A stretch of 64,000 nt of DNA, taken from the NCBI GenBank assembly GCA_963682055.1, contig OY821746.1, forward strand, positions 13,071,992 through 13,135,991, read 5' to 3'. The translations under genes were made by a program, and so were the position numbers. Under the pieces are notes generated by a model, which saw nothing but the letters and a program-made list of their open reading frames with translations, did not search any database and had not been told where the DNA came from. Shown in pieces: positions 24,076 to 35,375 of this stretch; position 1 is the stretch's first letter; each line of letters opens with the position of its first letter. The DNA comes from Primula veris. Its lineage: Eukaryota > Streptophyta > Magnoliopsida > Ericales > Primulaceae.

Positions 24076-27074
24076 CTAATGTAAGAATAGTTCTTTAAGG
24101 TTGTAGGGTTCAATAAAAGAAGGCTTTCCGTGCCACAGAGCCTTCGCATATTTCTTGTGAATCGTCTCGCTTGGATGGATAGAATCCCACCATACGTGCT
24201 CATTAGGGTCGTCGCACAACTCGTACTCCGTTATATTTTTAGTGCCTCCACATGTATATACACCTCTGAAGGGCCCTGTTCCGCAACAAGCATTTACCCC
24301 TTCCTTCAAACCTTCACAAATCATGACAAAACATTGAGTCTCTTAATTATATAGGCGTGTGATTACGGGATTGTTTGATTTCAGCTTTTAAGCAGATAAG
24401 TTGACTATTTTTAGCTTAAGAAAACGGCTCTGCGCAGGCAGTTTAAAACTTCAAGTTTTGTAAGCCAGAACTAGAAAAAACTCAGCTTTCAAGTTTCAAT
24501 CAACCAAATGCAGTTCAGCTTTGTAAGCCGAAAAACCGAGTTTGAGATCAGCCAAACAAAGCCTAAACTTGCAGGCTACCTCATATTCTAAAAGTAGTAT
24601 AAATTACTGCACAGAGTCGAGCACCTGAACTCTACATAGGCCGCCTACACTGCGACTAATTACCAACCGCTGATTATTTTTAGAAATAACATAATATAAA
24701 ATTGAAAAGAATTAACTCATTGAAAGTCCCACGAATGAACTAATAGCCCGGGTATCTACCTCGAATAATCCCGACCAAACCTGACTTATGTAGACTAATC
24801 CAGACTTTTAACCAGTCGTTGACCTAGGCTACACCTAGACCTTCCTGACTAGCCAAAGTGGCGTCAGTTTTAGTTGGTGCCTAGGAGAATGACTGAACAG
24901 TGCACATCTATATAAAGTATAAAAATTGATAAAAGGACCATACCATATTTCGTTGGATTTTCAATGATATCGAGAGTCCACTGGTAGAACTCTGATTTGC
25001 CATATTTGAAGCCTTTTAGCTGATTTTGAAGGCTTATGAGAGCGGATTTGAGAGCTTTGTTATAGGCAATTGCTAGGTCATTAGCTAGTTCGAAACAGCC
25101 ACCTTTGTTTGGTTCAGGGTTCGAAGCTCTAAGAATTGGTGCACACCCCAAAGGAGGCAAAGCTACGAAACCGAATTTTCGACCACCTTTACTATACAAT
25201 TCCTGGAACATTTGATAGTTATTTATACGTGATATCAAAAATTGGTATAGTCGTGTACACATGCTGTACCTATGGTGACAAAAATGTTCAATCTAAAACT
25301 AGAAAACTGGGGTTCTTTTTTCTCCTTTCAGCTTACAAAAGTAACAAAAGTAGTCGAGTTAGATTTTTGTATTAATTTTTTTGGAAAGATTACCCTACAT
25401 GGCTGTCTGGTTTGCCTTGTTTTCGGGTTGGCTCTAGGAGGCCAAATTTTCAGGCAGCCCCTACTTGAAACTTCTTTTTTCTGTGCCTCTTTTTCCTTTG
25501 AAAAATATATCCGGTTGCGCTTTTTAAAAATCAGACCGCTTTCCTCTGAGGCTGTCTGGTTTGACTTGTATAATTAGGGCGCTAGGGTGCCAAATTCTTT
25601 TAGGAGCCCTATTTGAAAACTTTTCCCCCTTGTTTGTCCACTGACGAAATTAGCTTTGGAAACAATTTCGTACAGATTTCCTCGGAAGGCTGTTTGGTTT
25701 TCCCTATTTTAGGGCCGTCCATGTATGTATAAAGTTGATGTTATTTTCTTACATGGATTGCTTGTGTCAAGTTCCCAACCATCATTTCCAGAAATTGCTC
25801 GGGAGGATAGAGTTCTCGTGTTTTTGGATTTCTTAAATAATTTCCCAATAAGTCGTTAGCCCCAAAGCTAAATAAGTAAACCCCTTCAGATATCAGTTTT
25901 TGTCTTTCCACATCCCCTAGTTGGGATATTAGTATTTTTCTTGCCTCTTCAAAATGTTTCAACTGTGTCTTGAGATCAATCGCCTACAATGAACAAGAGT
26001 TGTAAATATTCTCAGGTCTATGTTAGTTGTCAATATTCGTAAATTCAAATTCAATTTTAGCATACTCCGTAGTTTTTTCCTTCTTACCAAGCCCTTATTG
26101 GTTTCGGAGAGAATACCGGCACCACCAGAGGCAAAATTGACGCCATGGGAAAAATCAGCAGATGGTTGCAGGAATGGAGGGATAAGAGGCAGTTCTGCAT
26201 ATTTGGCTGCAAAAGAAAAAGGAAGCAAATAGAGATAGATATTCTATTAGTGTTGTTTACTGCTTCTTCCTTCTTAAAAATAAATATCTAAAACAATTTA
26301 AGGAATTTCATCAAGGAAACAAGATGTGTAAGCATCCGCCGCCGCATGTGGTTTCTCAAAACATATTTTTCTCTTAAATTTGATGTTGATGGAATATAAT
26401 AGTAATAAACTATCATGTGATTCATATTTTTATGGTTGTAATATTGTTATGATTATTAAAATATAATAAAGAAAATAATGTATGGTTATTATAAGAAAAT
26501 TAATAAGCAAGTTGTAATTTTGTGTAAATGTAAATGGTTCCTTAAAATGCATAAAATGTGTTAGGTCTGAGAAAATGGTTAAGCTAGCCGATGCGGATGC
26601 TCTGAGCTATCATATACATGGAAGAATGATAAAAAAAAAAGAAGCAAAGAACTAAATGTATATTTATCAGAGACGAAATGACGCAAAAAACAATTTAGGT
26701 ACTAGTTAAGAGAGATTATTTAAGCTACTTTTGAATGATGTAACTATCTAAAAGTACATAAAGATGAGAAATGACGAACTACATTGGTCATAATATAGAT
26801 ACTTACAAAGAAAATCAACGAGTATCCGGCCATTAGTGAAGCGCCCCGTGGGGATTTGGGAATAAAAGTCTTCGCCATATGGCTTATAGTTGGCTTTGTT
26901 CTCCGGTATTGTTTTTATGTAGTTATTGTTGCCTGGATCGACCGACGAGTCTCCAAATATGAAGAAACTTCTGTTTTTATAAGTACTAGTTGGTGCAGAA
27001 ATAGTCATGGTGATATTTAAGCTGATCAAACTTACACACAAAAGCAAGAAGTTGAAGAAAAAGTTTTTTGCCAT
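24076..27074 (-). CDS. GDSL esterase/lipase (plant GLIP type), 5 exons, copy 1
   Basis: Exons on the minus strand are 27074-26807, 26206-26088, 25983-25753, 25202-24944 and 24311-24076 (1113 nt, 370 aa). Secreted serine esterase/lipase of the SGNH/GDSL family. A hydrophobic signal peptide covers residues ~5-25. Block I is FIFGDSSVDPGNNN, with the catalytic Ser43. The Gly of block II lies in GVNFASGGAG, the block III Asn in SFGANDLLGN, and block V is WWDSIHPSE, with catalytic Asp335 and His338. CCGTGPFRG is a typical late motif. All catalytic residues are present, so the gene looks functional. The substrate cannot be read from sequence. It is paralogous to the gene at 40135-50405: exons 2, 3 and 4 have the same lengths (119, 231, 259 nt) and phases. 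Confidence 0.93.
25395..25725. repeat. three degenerate direct repeats in GDSL copy 1 intron 3
   Basis: A GGCTGT(C/T)TGGTTT motif followed by a T-rich then GGG-containing stretch recurs near 25400, 25549 and 25688, a period of about 140-150 bp. Non-coding. Confidence 0.45.
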
Positions 27075-27132
27075 GTTTGAAACTTGTAATACAACTCTAG
27101 TTTGTTTGGTATAATTCACTTTATTACAGGCA

Positions 27133-27147
27133 GGGTGATAAATAAAG
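27133..27147 (-). promoter_or_regulatory. core promoter of GDSL copy 1
   Basis: The minus strand reads CTTTATTTATCACCC about 60 bases above the ATG. The paralogue has CTATATATATCACCC at the same relative place. The conserved ATCACCC immediately after a TATA-like word suggests a shared core promoter. Confidence 0.45.
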
Positions 27148-27319
27148 GTATTATATAATGAAAAGTATGCTGAAAATTTGAAACTGAGTCAACAAATACG
27201 ACTTGGTCATATAATGGCGTCTTCAAGAGCCACATTTATTCCTATAATGATAGGAACCATAGTGATAATGTGGCAATGTGCATTGTGTACCACACGTTAA
27301 CAAATAGAAAAAATTAATG

Positions 27320-27660
27320 TTAACTACACCAACTTATTAATGGTTAAAAATTTATATACTTACTTTTTAAGATTAATAATTTACATACTCACCTATAAAA
27401 AATCTATCAATCAACACACTTTACTTGATTTATGTTAACTTTTTAAGAGAAGTTTGGTCACGTGTGATCACGTTAGCGCTTTCAATTATGATTTAAAAGT
27501 AAAACTAACATCGCATATGACAAAAAATCGGCTAAAAAGTTAACATAAATCAACTAAAGTGTGTTGATTGATAGATATTTTATAGGCGATTATGTAAATT
27601 GTTAATCTTATAAGATGAGTATACAAATTTTTAACCATGAATAGATTGGTGCAGTAAACT
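27320..27660. repeat. ~127-bp inverted repeat (foldback MITE) upstream of GDSL copy 1
   Basis: The left arm (about 27320-27446) and right arm (about 27532-27660) are inverted copies, with matches such as ATCAATCAACACACTTTA and TGATTTATGTTAACTTTTTA. An 85-bp loop separates them. A transcript would fold into a long hairpin. It sits about 250-590 bp above the GDSL copy 1 start codon. Confidence 0.75.
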
Positions 27661-28412
27661 ATAATTATCCCTAAAAAAAAAAAAATACTAGTAAGAATAA
27701 GTTGGTTGAATTGGAATCAAGAAAAACGGCATTTCAGTCATTTATGTGGAAAGTTTTCAATTCAGTAATTCAGTCATTCAAATGGGCTCCAAAAGATGCC
27801 CCGAGTTCTGGCAGAGACAAAACCGAAAACTCGGAAAAAATGAGAAGAACATGAAAAAAGAAAGTAATACAGTAAATACAATAGCAAATATAACAAAAAA
27901 GTGGGCAAGTTCCAAATAGTTTTAAAATAAGATAATATCTAGAGAGAAAAAAAACAAAAAAGGCGGGAAATGAAAATGAAAATGAAAAGGAAAACACTTT
28001 AAAATGTTCAAAGTTCATTAACATCTAAAATAAACAGAAAAAAACGACAACAAAAAGTCTCGCAATCTCCTGCATTTTAGAAATATATTCTCCCGAATTC
28101 AGGATATCAGTGTCTAAACTAAACTTAAGTCTGTCGATCTAACAACACTATAATGTTGTTCAGATAACAATCTACGATACAGTTAAGCATCAAATCTATT
28201 ATAGTATAGTTTGTGAAAATACTCTGTGTAGTTTAGAAAACATTATCCCCGGTCTATTTTATCTAAGAAGAATCTAATACAGTTCAAAGACAGTATCAAG
28301 TAATTTAAAGAACCAGAGGGGATTTCTGGGTGTCGTTTGACCCGATAGGGACTATACAGTATAAAATGGAATTGCAAATATCGTTCTTCTTCATATAACG
28401 CATCCCGTTGTG
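27661..28412. other. intergenic spacer, nothing recognised
   Basis: AT-rich sequence between the foldback repeat and the left end of the large retrotransposon. No gene-like open frame. Confidence 0.5.
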
Positions 28413-28417
28413 AGTAT

Positions 28418-29110
28418 TGGCGAGGGAATGTCAGCACCCCCTCGTCCGGACCAATACCATCACCACAGCAGGCTATCCGGGCCTGTCAATCATGGGTGAC
28501 GCGTCACCCCGGATCTTGAGGGGCCGAGCTGTGCTCAGGCCGGCCTAAAAGAAGCGTGTCAAGTACGCTTCCCCAATTAATGCTGCTGCTCCCTTGGGGG
28601 GACCTCTCTAGACATCATCGACGTGGCCCAATCACATGCCATCAATTGTGGGCCCCGGAAGAGGACAGTACTCTTGTCAGAGTTATAAATGACCTAACGC
28701 CGTTGGATCAGTGTCTCACAGTATAGTGATTCAAGGGTTAATACACCTCTGGATCATACTATAAATACCCCCTCTAACACTACTTAGAGTGGGACAGAAA
28801 AGGAGCGAGAAGAGAGATAAACCTGAAACAGCCCGGACTACATATATACAACCTCCTACGCCCGAGGCCACGTTTTGTAACCGGTCCGATCCCACTCCCT
28901 TCATTACTTATTATTGGTCAGTCGCCTTATACTGACTTGATCGTTGGAGAGGGTAAACCTGGCACCAACCCCGGGCCCCTGTTCGTTTCTTGTGCAGGCA
29001 CGAAGAGCATCCCGTCACCGCAGCAGATATAACCCACGTCAGACACCTCGGAGGATCGGAGCCGACGCGAATTGATTAAGCCGAGCCTAGGAAGAAAAGT
29101 AGGCTCGCCA
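28418..29110 (+). repeat. 5' LTR of the Tat element
   Basis: 693 bp, TGGCGAG...CTCGCCA, with a TATA box (TATAAATA) at 28760-28767. It matches 38486-39178 along its whole length without indels. Confidence 0.97.
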
Positions 29111-29111
29111 A

Positions 29112-29129
29112 TTGGCACCGTCTGTGGGA
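29112..29129 (+). other. primer-binding site of the Tat element
   Basis: TTGGCACCGTCTGTGGGA begins two bases after the 5' LTR, the position of a tRNA primer-binding site. Elements of this lineage often have TGGCRCCGTCTGTGGGA here. I cannot confirm the primer tRNA without a search. Confidence 0.7.
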
Positions 29130-29172
29130 AAGAAGAACGCGTTAGCTCTGACATTCCGTCCTCGAAGAAAAC

Positions 29173-30267
29173 ATGTCTGGCAATAACCGATTCGACACCC
29201 CGTCGTCTCGACCCACCCCCGTTCTTGGGATGCCTAGGACACTTTCTTTTGATGAGACCCCGAGAACCGCGTCCACGAGGAATCCCGCCCCCTTAACGGC
29301 AATAGCTGCAACACCCCGATCACGGACCGAGCTGACAGAGATGATGCTCGATATCCACGAAAAGGAGCTCGTCGCGCTTGCAGCCCAAAAGGCATTGATA
29401 GCCACGATGATGGCACCAGAGCCCGAACCCGACGTCCAAGGCGCAAGCCAAGTCGAACCGGTCCTCAGACCCACTAAAAGCGTGATGTCCCAGTTGGGAC
29501 CCCACCGACGACCCCCCCTAGAAACTCCCAGAGAGCCAACTAGGGGTGAGGAGTCGGAGCGCTCCCACGAAGGGAATTCCCGTCATGGCGACGAGCGGAG
29601 TATACATTCTCGACTCCGTTGGCAGGAGGACAGTCGAAACTCACAACCGGGATCGAGTCGTGCCCGAACTGATAGGCCTCATCGGACGCGAAGGCGAGGC
29701 TACCGTGGACGACACGATGCAGCTGGCGAGGCAGCATTGAAAATCGTGGCCTCGGACCGAAGCACCCCATTCTCGGACGAGATCGAGTACAGTGCTCCCC
29801 CCAGAAACTTCATCGCCCCTGCCTTCCAGACCTTCAACGCAGACTCTGATCCGGAGGCTCATCTTCGACATTATTGATATTAGATGAACCATTGGTCCCA
29901 CCTTGACCAATTAATGTGTAGGTGCTTTCCCGCCAGCCTGGGAAGACTTGCTAGTAAATGGTTCCAGTCCCTGCCCGTCAACTCCATCCATTGTTGGGAT
30001 GACCTAGCCTACGACTTCGCTCATCGGTTCATAAACTTGAAAGAGAGAGTTACTCAACCGGAGCATCTCTATCAAGTGAGAGTCCAATCCAAAGAGACCC
30101 TCGAGAACTACGATAATCGGTTCTGGCTGAAACACGCGGAGTGCGCGGACTGTCCCGATTTCACCGCCATAGCTGCTTTCAGACAAAATATGGTCGTGGG
30201 CAGCAGAATCCGTAACGAGATGATAGCGACCCCCCTAGCTCTGTCCCTCAACTCAGGTCCCTCATAA
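29173..30267 (+). pseudogene. gag: gag, N-terminal and core part (Tat element), interrupted
   Basis: An open frame from the ATG at 29173 runs 234 codons through a polar, Arg/Pro-rich region and ends PEAHLRHY at a stop (29875-29877). A second stop follows two codons later. The same frame resumes at 29884 and encodes a typical plant retrotransposon capsid segment (WSHLDQLMCRCFPASLG, WFQSLP) to 30267. The frame then changes. These interruptions mean no full-length Gag is made by this copy. Gag would form the virus-like particle. Confidence 0.85.
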
Positions 30268-30293
30268 AGCAGCATATTGACATAGAGAAGGAC

Positions 30294-31727
30294 ATGAGGT
30301 CTACCGGGGCAACACGTTCTATAGCCATTATCGACCAACCAGGTGATAGGTCTGTCGCGATAAGCCCCCGAAGAAACCGGCCCATAGCGGAAAGGATGGA
30401 CCGACCACGTATGGGAAGAAATCTTCAACCGGCCCCTAAAAGAAGAAGAGAAGACCCCCGATTTGGACGTCAAGCCCCTCCTGACCGGGACATCGCCTAC
30501 TCCACGACTTTTCGCATCCCACTCATCGACCTTCTTGGCAAGATAGAGAATGATCCGTTCTTCTCTTGGTCTCTCCCTCTTCGGAATGAGCCGCCCCACG
30601 GGCCTAACGACAAAATCTGTGAATATCACAGAGGTCGCGGCCATCACACCAACGAATGTCACGGCTTGAAGGCTAGACTCGAAGGGTGGGTCCGAGATGG
30701 CCTGATGGATAAATATGTCAAGTCGCGAAGGGACCCTGATCGAGATGGAGAAGGGGTCGACGAAAGGCAACCAGACCTCCCCCCACCGGTGATAACTTGT
30801 CAGGTTATCTTTTCTGGGCCAAAGAAACCGAAGCCGAATGGAGCGGAGAGAACCGAGGCCCGTGAGGCAGCCATGAGGCAGCACATCTGCCTCGCCGAGA
30901 GCCCGAATCTCCGAAAGAAATTCAAGCACGGTGACAAGCCGGATCTGAGCTTCACCGACTTCGACCTAGTAGGGGTAGACCTGCCCCACTACGATGCCCT
31001 TGTTATCGCGGCCCAAGTAGGTCACTGCGCAGTAGGACGAATCCTCGTCGATCAAGGGGCGTCGGTGAATATACTCTTCGGAGACCTCTTCCAAAAAATG
31101 GGGCTAACGGAGGGGCAGCTAGATACCAACGCCCATCCCCTGTACGGATTCAACTCTGAGGCTGTCCAGCCTAGAGGGAACATAACCTTGTCTGTTAAAA
31201 CAGGAACCAAGGTTATGAGTGTGGAGTTCACGGTGGTGGACGTCCCCTCCGTTTACAACGTCATACTAGGACGTGCGTGGCTTCATGAGATAGAAGGCGT
31301 CTCCTCCACTCTGCACCAAAAGGTCAAGTACCCAATTGTGACTGGAGTAGAGACCATATCGGAAAACCAAAAAGCCTCGCGAAGCTGTGCCATGGCCGTA
31401 TACTCTGGCAAAAAACCAGTGCCGGGTCAGTGCGCCATGAATATAGAAACGAAGGACCCCAAGCTGCTAAGGGAGCTGAGTAAAAGAATGGGTCCAGAGG
31501 CTAAAGACAAGGTAGAGGGAGGTTTGCTGAAGGTCCAGATCACGGGGTACGACGAGGACCACTTTTTTATAGTGGGCGCAAAGCTAAGCGAGCCCGAGGT
31601 TATCGATCTCGTCGAGCTCCTGCTCCAATACCGTGATAACTTTGCATGGACCCCGAGCGAAATGCCGGGTATCAGCCCCGACCTCGCCTGCCACCAGTTG
31701 AACGTCAATCGTATGCCAAGCCCATAA
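30294..31727 (+). pseudogene. gag zinc knuckle and aspartic protease (Tat element)
   Basis: 477 codons. Near 30615-30660 lies a nucleic-acid-binding knuckle of the form C-x2-H-x4-H-x4-C (within CEYHRGRGHHTNEC), an unusual variant of the CCHC knuckle. A retroviral-type aspartic protease follows, with the active-site segment ILVDQGASVNIL near 31039 and the flap-side ILGRAWL near 31264. The Asp is retained. The frame runs to a stop at 31725-31727, just after the residues leading into reverse transcriptase, so a frameshift separates protease from the polymerase. Confidence 0.85.
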
Positions 31728-32869
31728 TGCAAAAGGGGCGCCGTGTCAGTTCAGGGCATGCCGATGCCATAAACGAGGAAGTACAAAAGCTTCAGCTAGC
31801 TGGAGCCATCAGAGAAATCTATTATCCTAGATGGCTCGCCAATCCCGTAGTGGTCCCTAAAAAGAACAGAAAGCTGCGTGTATGCATAGACTACACGAGC
31901 CTGAATCGGGCCTGCCCCAATGACCCTTTCCCCTTGCCTAAAATTGACCAGATAGTGGACTCCATGGCCGGAGCTGCCAGAATGAGCTTCCTGGATGCCT
32001 GCTCCGGCTATTACCAAATACCCATGTCGGAGGCTGATCAAGAAAAAACCGCATTCATAACTCCAAGGGGGAATTACTGTTACAAAGTGATGCCATTTGG
32101 GCTCAAGAACGCCGGGGCGACATATCAGAGAATGGTCACCAAGATATTCTCTAAGGACATAGGCCGGACCATGGAGGTTTATATTGACGACATGGTGGTA
32201 AAAAGCGCCCAGGAGGAGGACCACCTGTCCGACCTAAGAGAGGTGTTCAAAACAATCCGAAGGCATGGCCTGAAGCTGAATGCATCTAAGTGCGCCTTCG
32301 GGGTTGGCGCCGGCAAGTTCCTAGGGTTCATGGTGACCCATCGAGGCATTGAGGCAAACCCAGACTAGATCACTGCCTTAAAGAACTTAAGAACCCCGGA
32401 AAAGAGAAAGGACATACAAAAGTTAGCCGAGATGGCGGCCGCCCTGAACCGCTTCATTGCCCGGTTAGGGGACCGGTGCAAGCCGTTCTTCACGGCTCTA
32501 AAGGCTCAGAAGAACTTCGAATGGAACGACGAGTGCCGGAGCGCGTTCATGGAGCTTGTAAACTACCTCGGAAGCGCACCTCTACTGGCCAAGCCGGACA
32601 CCGGCGACGTCCTTGCTCTATACCTTGCCGTGTCCGAGATAGCCGTCAGCGCCGTCCTCATCAAAGAGCTCGGCAGGGAGCAAAGGCCAATCTATTACGT
32701 AAGAAAGACCCTCATTGATGCCGAGGCTAGGTATATGCCCTTAGAAAAGCTCGTCCTAGCCCTCGTTATAGCCTCGCAAAAGCTAGCCCACTACTTCTCT
32801 GCACACAGTATCGTGGTGTATATGGATCAGTCTGTACGGGAAATACTCCAGAAGGGGGATCTGTCTTGA
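31646..32869 (+). pseudogene. reverse transcriptase and first RNase H (Tat element), with in-frame stops
   Basis: The RT contains NPVVVPKKN, RVCIDYTSLN, FLDACSGYYQIPM, the catalytic YIDDMVV (near 32177-32197) and LGFMVTHRGIEANP. A TAG at 32366-32368 interrupts it. The same frame resumes and encodes the gypsy-type RNase H (LALYLAVSEIAVSAVLI, RPIYYVRKTL, LEKLVLALVIAS) to a TGA at 32867-32869. The YIDD catalytic residues are intact. Confidence 0.92.
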
Positions 32870-32872
32870 CGT

Positions 32873-34714
32873 ATGACGAAGTGGGCTTGCCACCTGAACG
32901 CGTACGACATCCGGTATGAGCCACGAACGTCCGTCAAAGGGCAGGCCCTGGCTGACTTTGTGGCAGAATTCACCGGAACGACCACATCTCCCGGCATCAA
33001 GGAGCGTACCCAAGAAACATGGACCTTGCATGCAGACGGAGCTGCCAATAAAAAGGGATCCGGCCTTGGTGTGGTACTCCGGTCCCCACAAGGTGATGTG
33101 ATCGAGAAGTCAATCCAGCTTGGCTTCCGAGCCACCAATAACAAGGCGGAGTACGAGGCCGTGATCGCCGGCTTGAAAATGGTCCAAAGCCTCGGAGTCA
33201 AGAAGATACTGGTGCACACTGACTCCCAGTTAGTCAGCAGCCAGATTAGTGGGAAGTTTCAGACAAAGGACGAAAGAATGGCAAGCTACGTAGCCATCGC
33301 TTCTGGAATACTCCAAAGCTTCGAGTTTCGAGAAATCGTCAACATCAACAGAAGTGAGAACACCCACGCCGATGCACTAGCAACCCTAGCCTCGGCCATG
33401 AGTGATAAAAAAGAAAGATTCATCAACGTAGAATACGTCCCTTCTCCTAGCATCGAGGCTAAGGCAAGAATTAACGTGGTGACCGACCTCCCATCGGAGC
33501 TGAGCTGGATGGACCCCATAATCGAATACCATCGCTCCGGAGATCTTCCCGACGATAAGAAAGAGGCTGAAAAAATAAGAAGAAAGGCACTGGGGTTCTG
33601 GCTAGCTCCCAACGATAAACTTAATAAGAGATCATTTTCCGGGCCCTACCTGCTCTGCGTCCATCCCGATATGATAGTAAGGGTCATGGAGGAAATACAC
33701 GAAGGAACGTGTGGAAGCCACACCGGGGGAAGGTCGCTTGCCAACCGAGCCTTGACCCACGGATATTGGTGGCCCCTCATGCAAAAAGATTCCAAAGCAT
33801 TCGTGCTCAGGTGTGAGAAGTGTCAGAAATACGCGCCCATGCCTCGAGCCCCGGCCCAAAAAATGAGCAGTGTGACCTCGCCTTGGCCCTTCGCGCAATG
33901 GGGCATGGACATCGTCGTACCATTCCCTCAGGCCCCGGGAGGCAAAAAGTTCCTCCTCATGGTCACCGATTACTTCTCAAAGTGGGTAGAAGCCGTGGCA
34001 TTAGCAAAGATAACGGAGGCTGAGGTGATCAGGTTCCTCTGGAGAGATGTGATCACGAGATTTGGAATCCCCTACTCGATAATAGCATATAATGGGGGCC
34101 AGTTCACCGGAGCTAAATTAAAAGCGATGTATGCAAAGTACCACATCAAAAGCTATTATTCCACCCCTTCATATCCCCAAAGCAACGGACAAGCTGAAGT
34201 GTCGAATAAGACCGTTCTCGACGAAATAAAAAAGAGGCTAGACGAGTCCAAAGGACGATGGGCCAATGAACTGCAGCACGTCCTTTGGGCCTACCGAACG
34301 ACGAGAAGACGGGGCACTCAACAAACGCCCTATAGCCTTACCTACGGGATGGAATCTATCATCCCGTTAGAAATCGGGCTCCCCTCTCTCAGAACCGACA
34401 TGGTGGAGAACGGGCTGAACGAAAAAATGATGGGCCTCGAGCTCGAATATGCTGAAGAACGAAGGGAAGTCGCGGCCATTCGTAACGCCGAATATAAGAA
34501 CGAACTAGGATGTTCCTATAACAAAAGAGTGAACGCCAGACGTTTCCAAGACGAAGACCTCGTGCTACGGAAAGTAAACAACAACACAAGAGTACAGTCC
34601 GACGGTAAACTAGGCCCCAATTGGGAAGGCCCCTATCGAATCCTCGGTGCAGTAGGGAACGGGGCCTACCTGTTGGGTCGCCTTCCCAACGATGTACCGG
34701 TGGATCGACCTTGA
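32873..34714 (+). pseudogene. second (Tat-type) RNase H and integrase (Tat element)
   Basis: The same frame as the RT continues for 613 codons. The second RNase H, diagnostic of the Tat lineage, shows HADGAANKKGSGLG, AEYEAVIAGL, VHTDSQLV and HADALATLA (about 33028-33400). The integrase has an HHCC zinc domain (HTGGRSL...CEKCQ), then the core. The first Asp is in GMDIVV and the Glu in NGQAEVSNK. The segment that should carry the second catalytic Asp reads IIAYNGGQF (34079 on), with Tyr in place of Asp. A TGA at 34712-34714 falls about a dozen codons before the next stop in frame (34745-34747). The integrase should therefore be inactive. Confidence 0.9.
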
Positions 34715-34847
34715 AACGTCAACAACCTAAGGAAGTACTATCAGTAGGGCTCGGCCTTTGTGTTTTGATGTAAATAGGAATATGATGTAAATATGCCTGA
34801 GGGCTTTATGAATGAAACTATTGTTATTTCAAGATTACCTCGGCTTA

Positions 34848-35130
34848 AATTTCAATTTATTTTCTAAGTGTTTCAGAACACCCGAGCCTATACGGCACCC
34901 CGGTTTTAATTTAAATTTATTTCACAAGTGTTTCAGAACACCCGAGCCCATACGACACCCCGGTTTTAATTTAAATTTATTTCACAAGTGTTTCAGAACA
35001 CCCGAGCCCATACGGCACCCCGGTTTTAATTTAAATTTATTTCACGTGTTTCAGAACACCCGAGCCTATACGGCACCCCGGCTTGAGTCTGTTTATTTTG
35101 TTCACTTGTTTCAGAACACCCCGGCTTGTA
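34848..35130 (+). repeat. 60-bp tandem repeat downstream of integrase
   Basis: Five units (the last partial) with a 60-bp period; the CAGAACACCCGAGC landmark recurs about every 60 bp from 34875. Each unit begins with an AATTTATTT-type stretch and ends CGGCACCCCGG. Tandem repeats between integrase and 3' LTR are known in the Retand type of Tat elements. Confidence 0.9.
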
Positions 35131-35375
35131 TTCGTGTATATTTCCTAAGTTTTACTTCGAATTGTGAGTTTTGAGTTATGAAAAATGAGGGCCCCAATGC
35201 CGAAGCATAAGGGCCCACTCATTTGGGAGCACGTATGTATATGAAACACACAATGGAAGTAAAAAATAGAAGAAAAAACAGAAGAATAAAGACCAGTCCA
35301 ACAGGCCAAAATTGTTTTTCATTTCATTCAATGGAAAGCTATTACAAGCTAATTACATCAAAAGCTAAAACTACC

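Noticed and set aside
29542..29770. Alternative frames over gag as overlapping genes
   Set aside because: Frame-shifted readings of the Arg/Ser-rich gag N-terminus; none aligns with anything else in the window.
30108..30929. 273-aa minus-strand frame opposite gag
   Set aside because: Shadow of GC-rich gag coding sequence. No start context or TATA box, and no similarity to the antisense protein of the second element that I can see.
34848..35130. CRISPR-like array
   Set aside because: Units are contiguous 60-bp tandem repeats without spacers, inside a plant retrotransposon.
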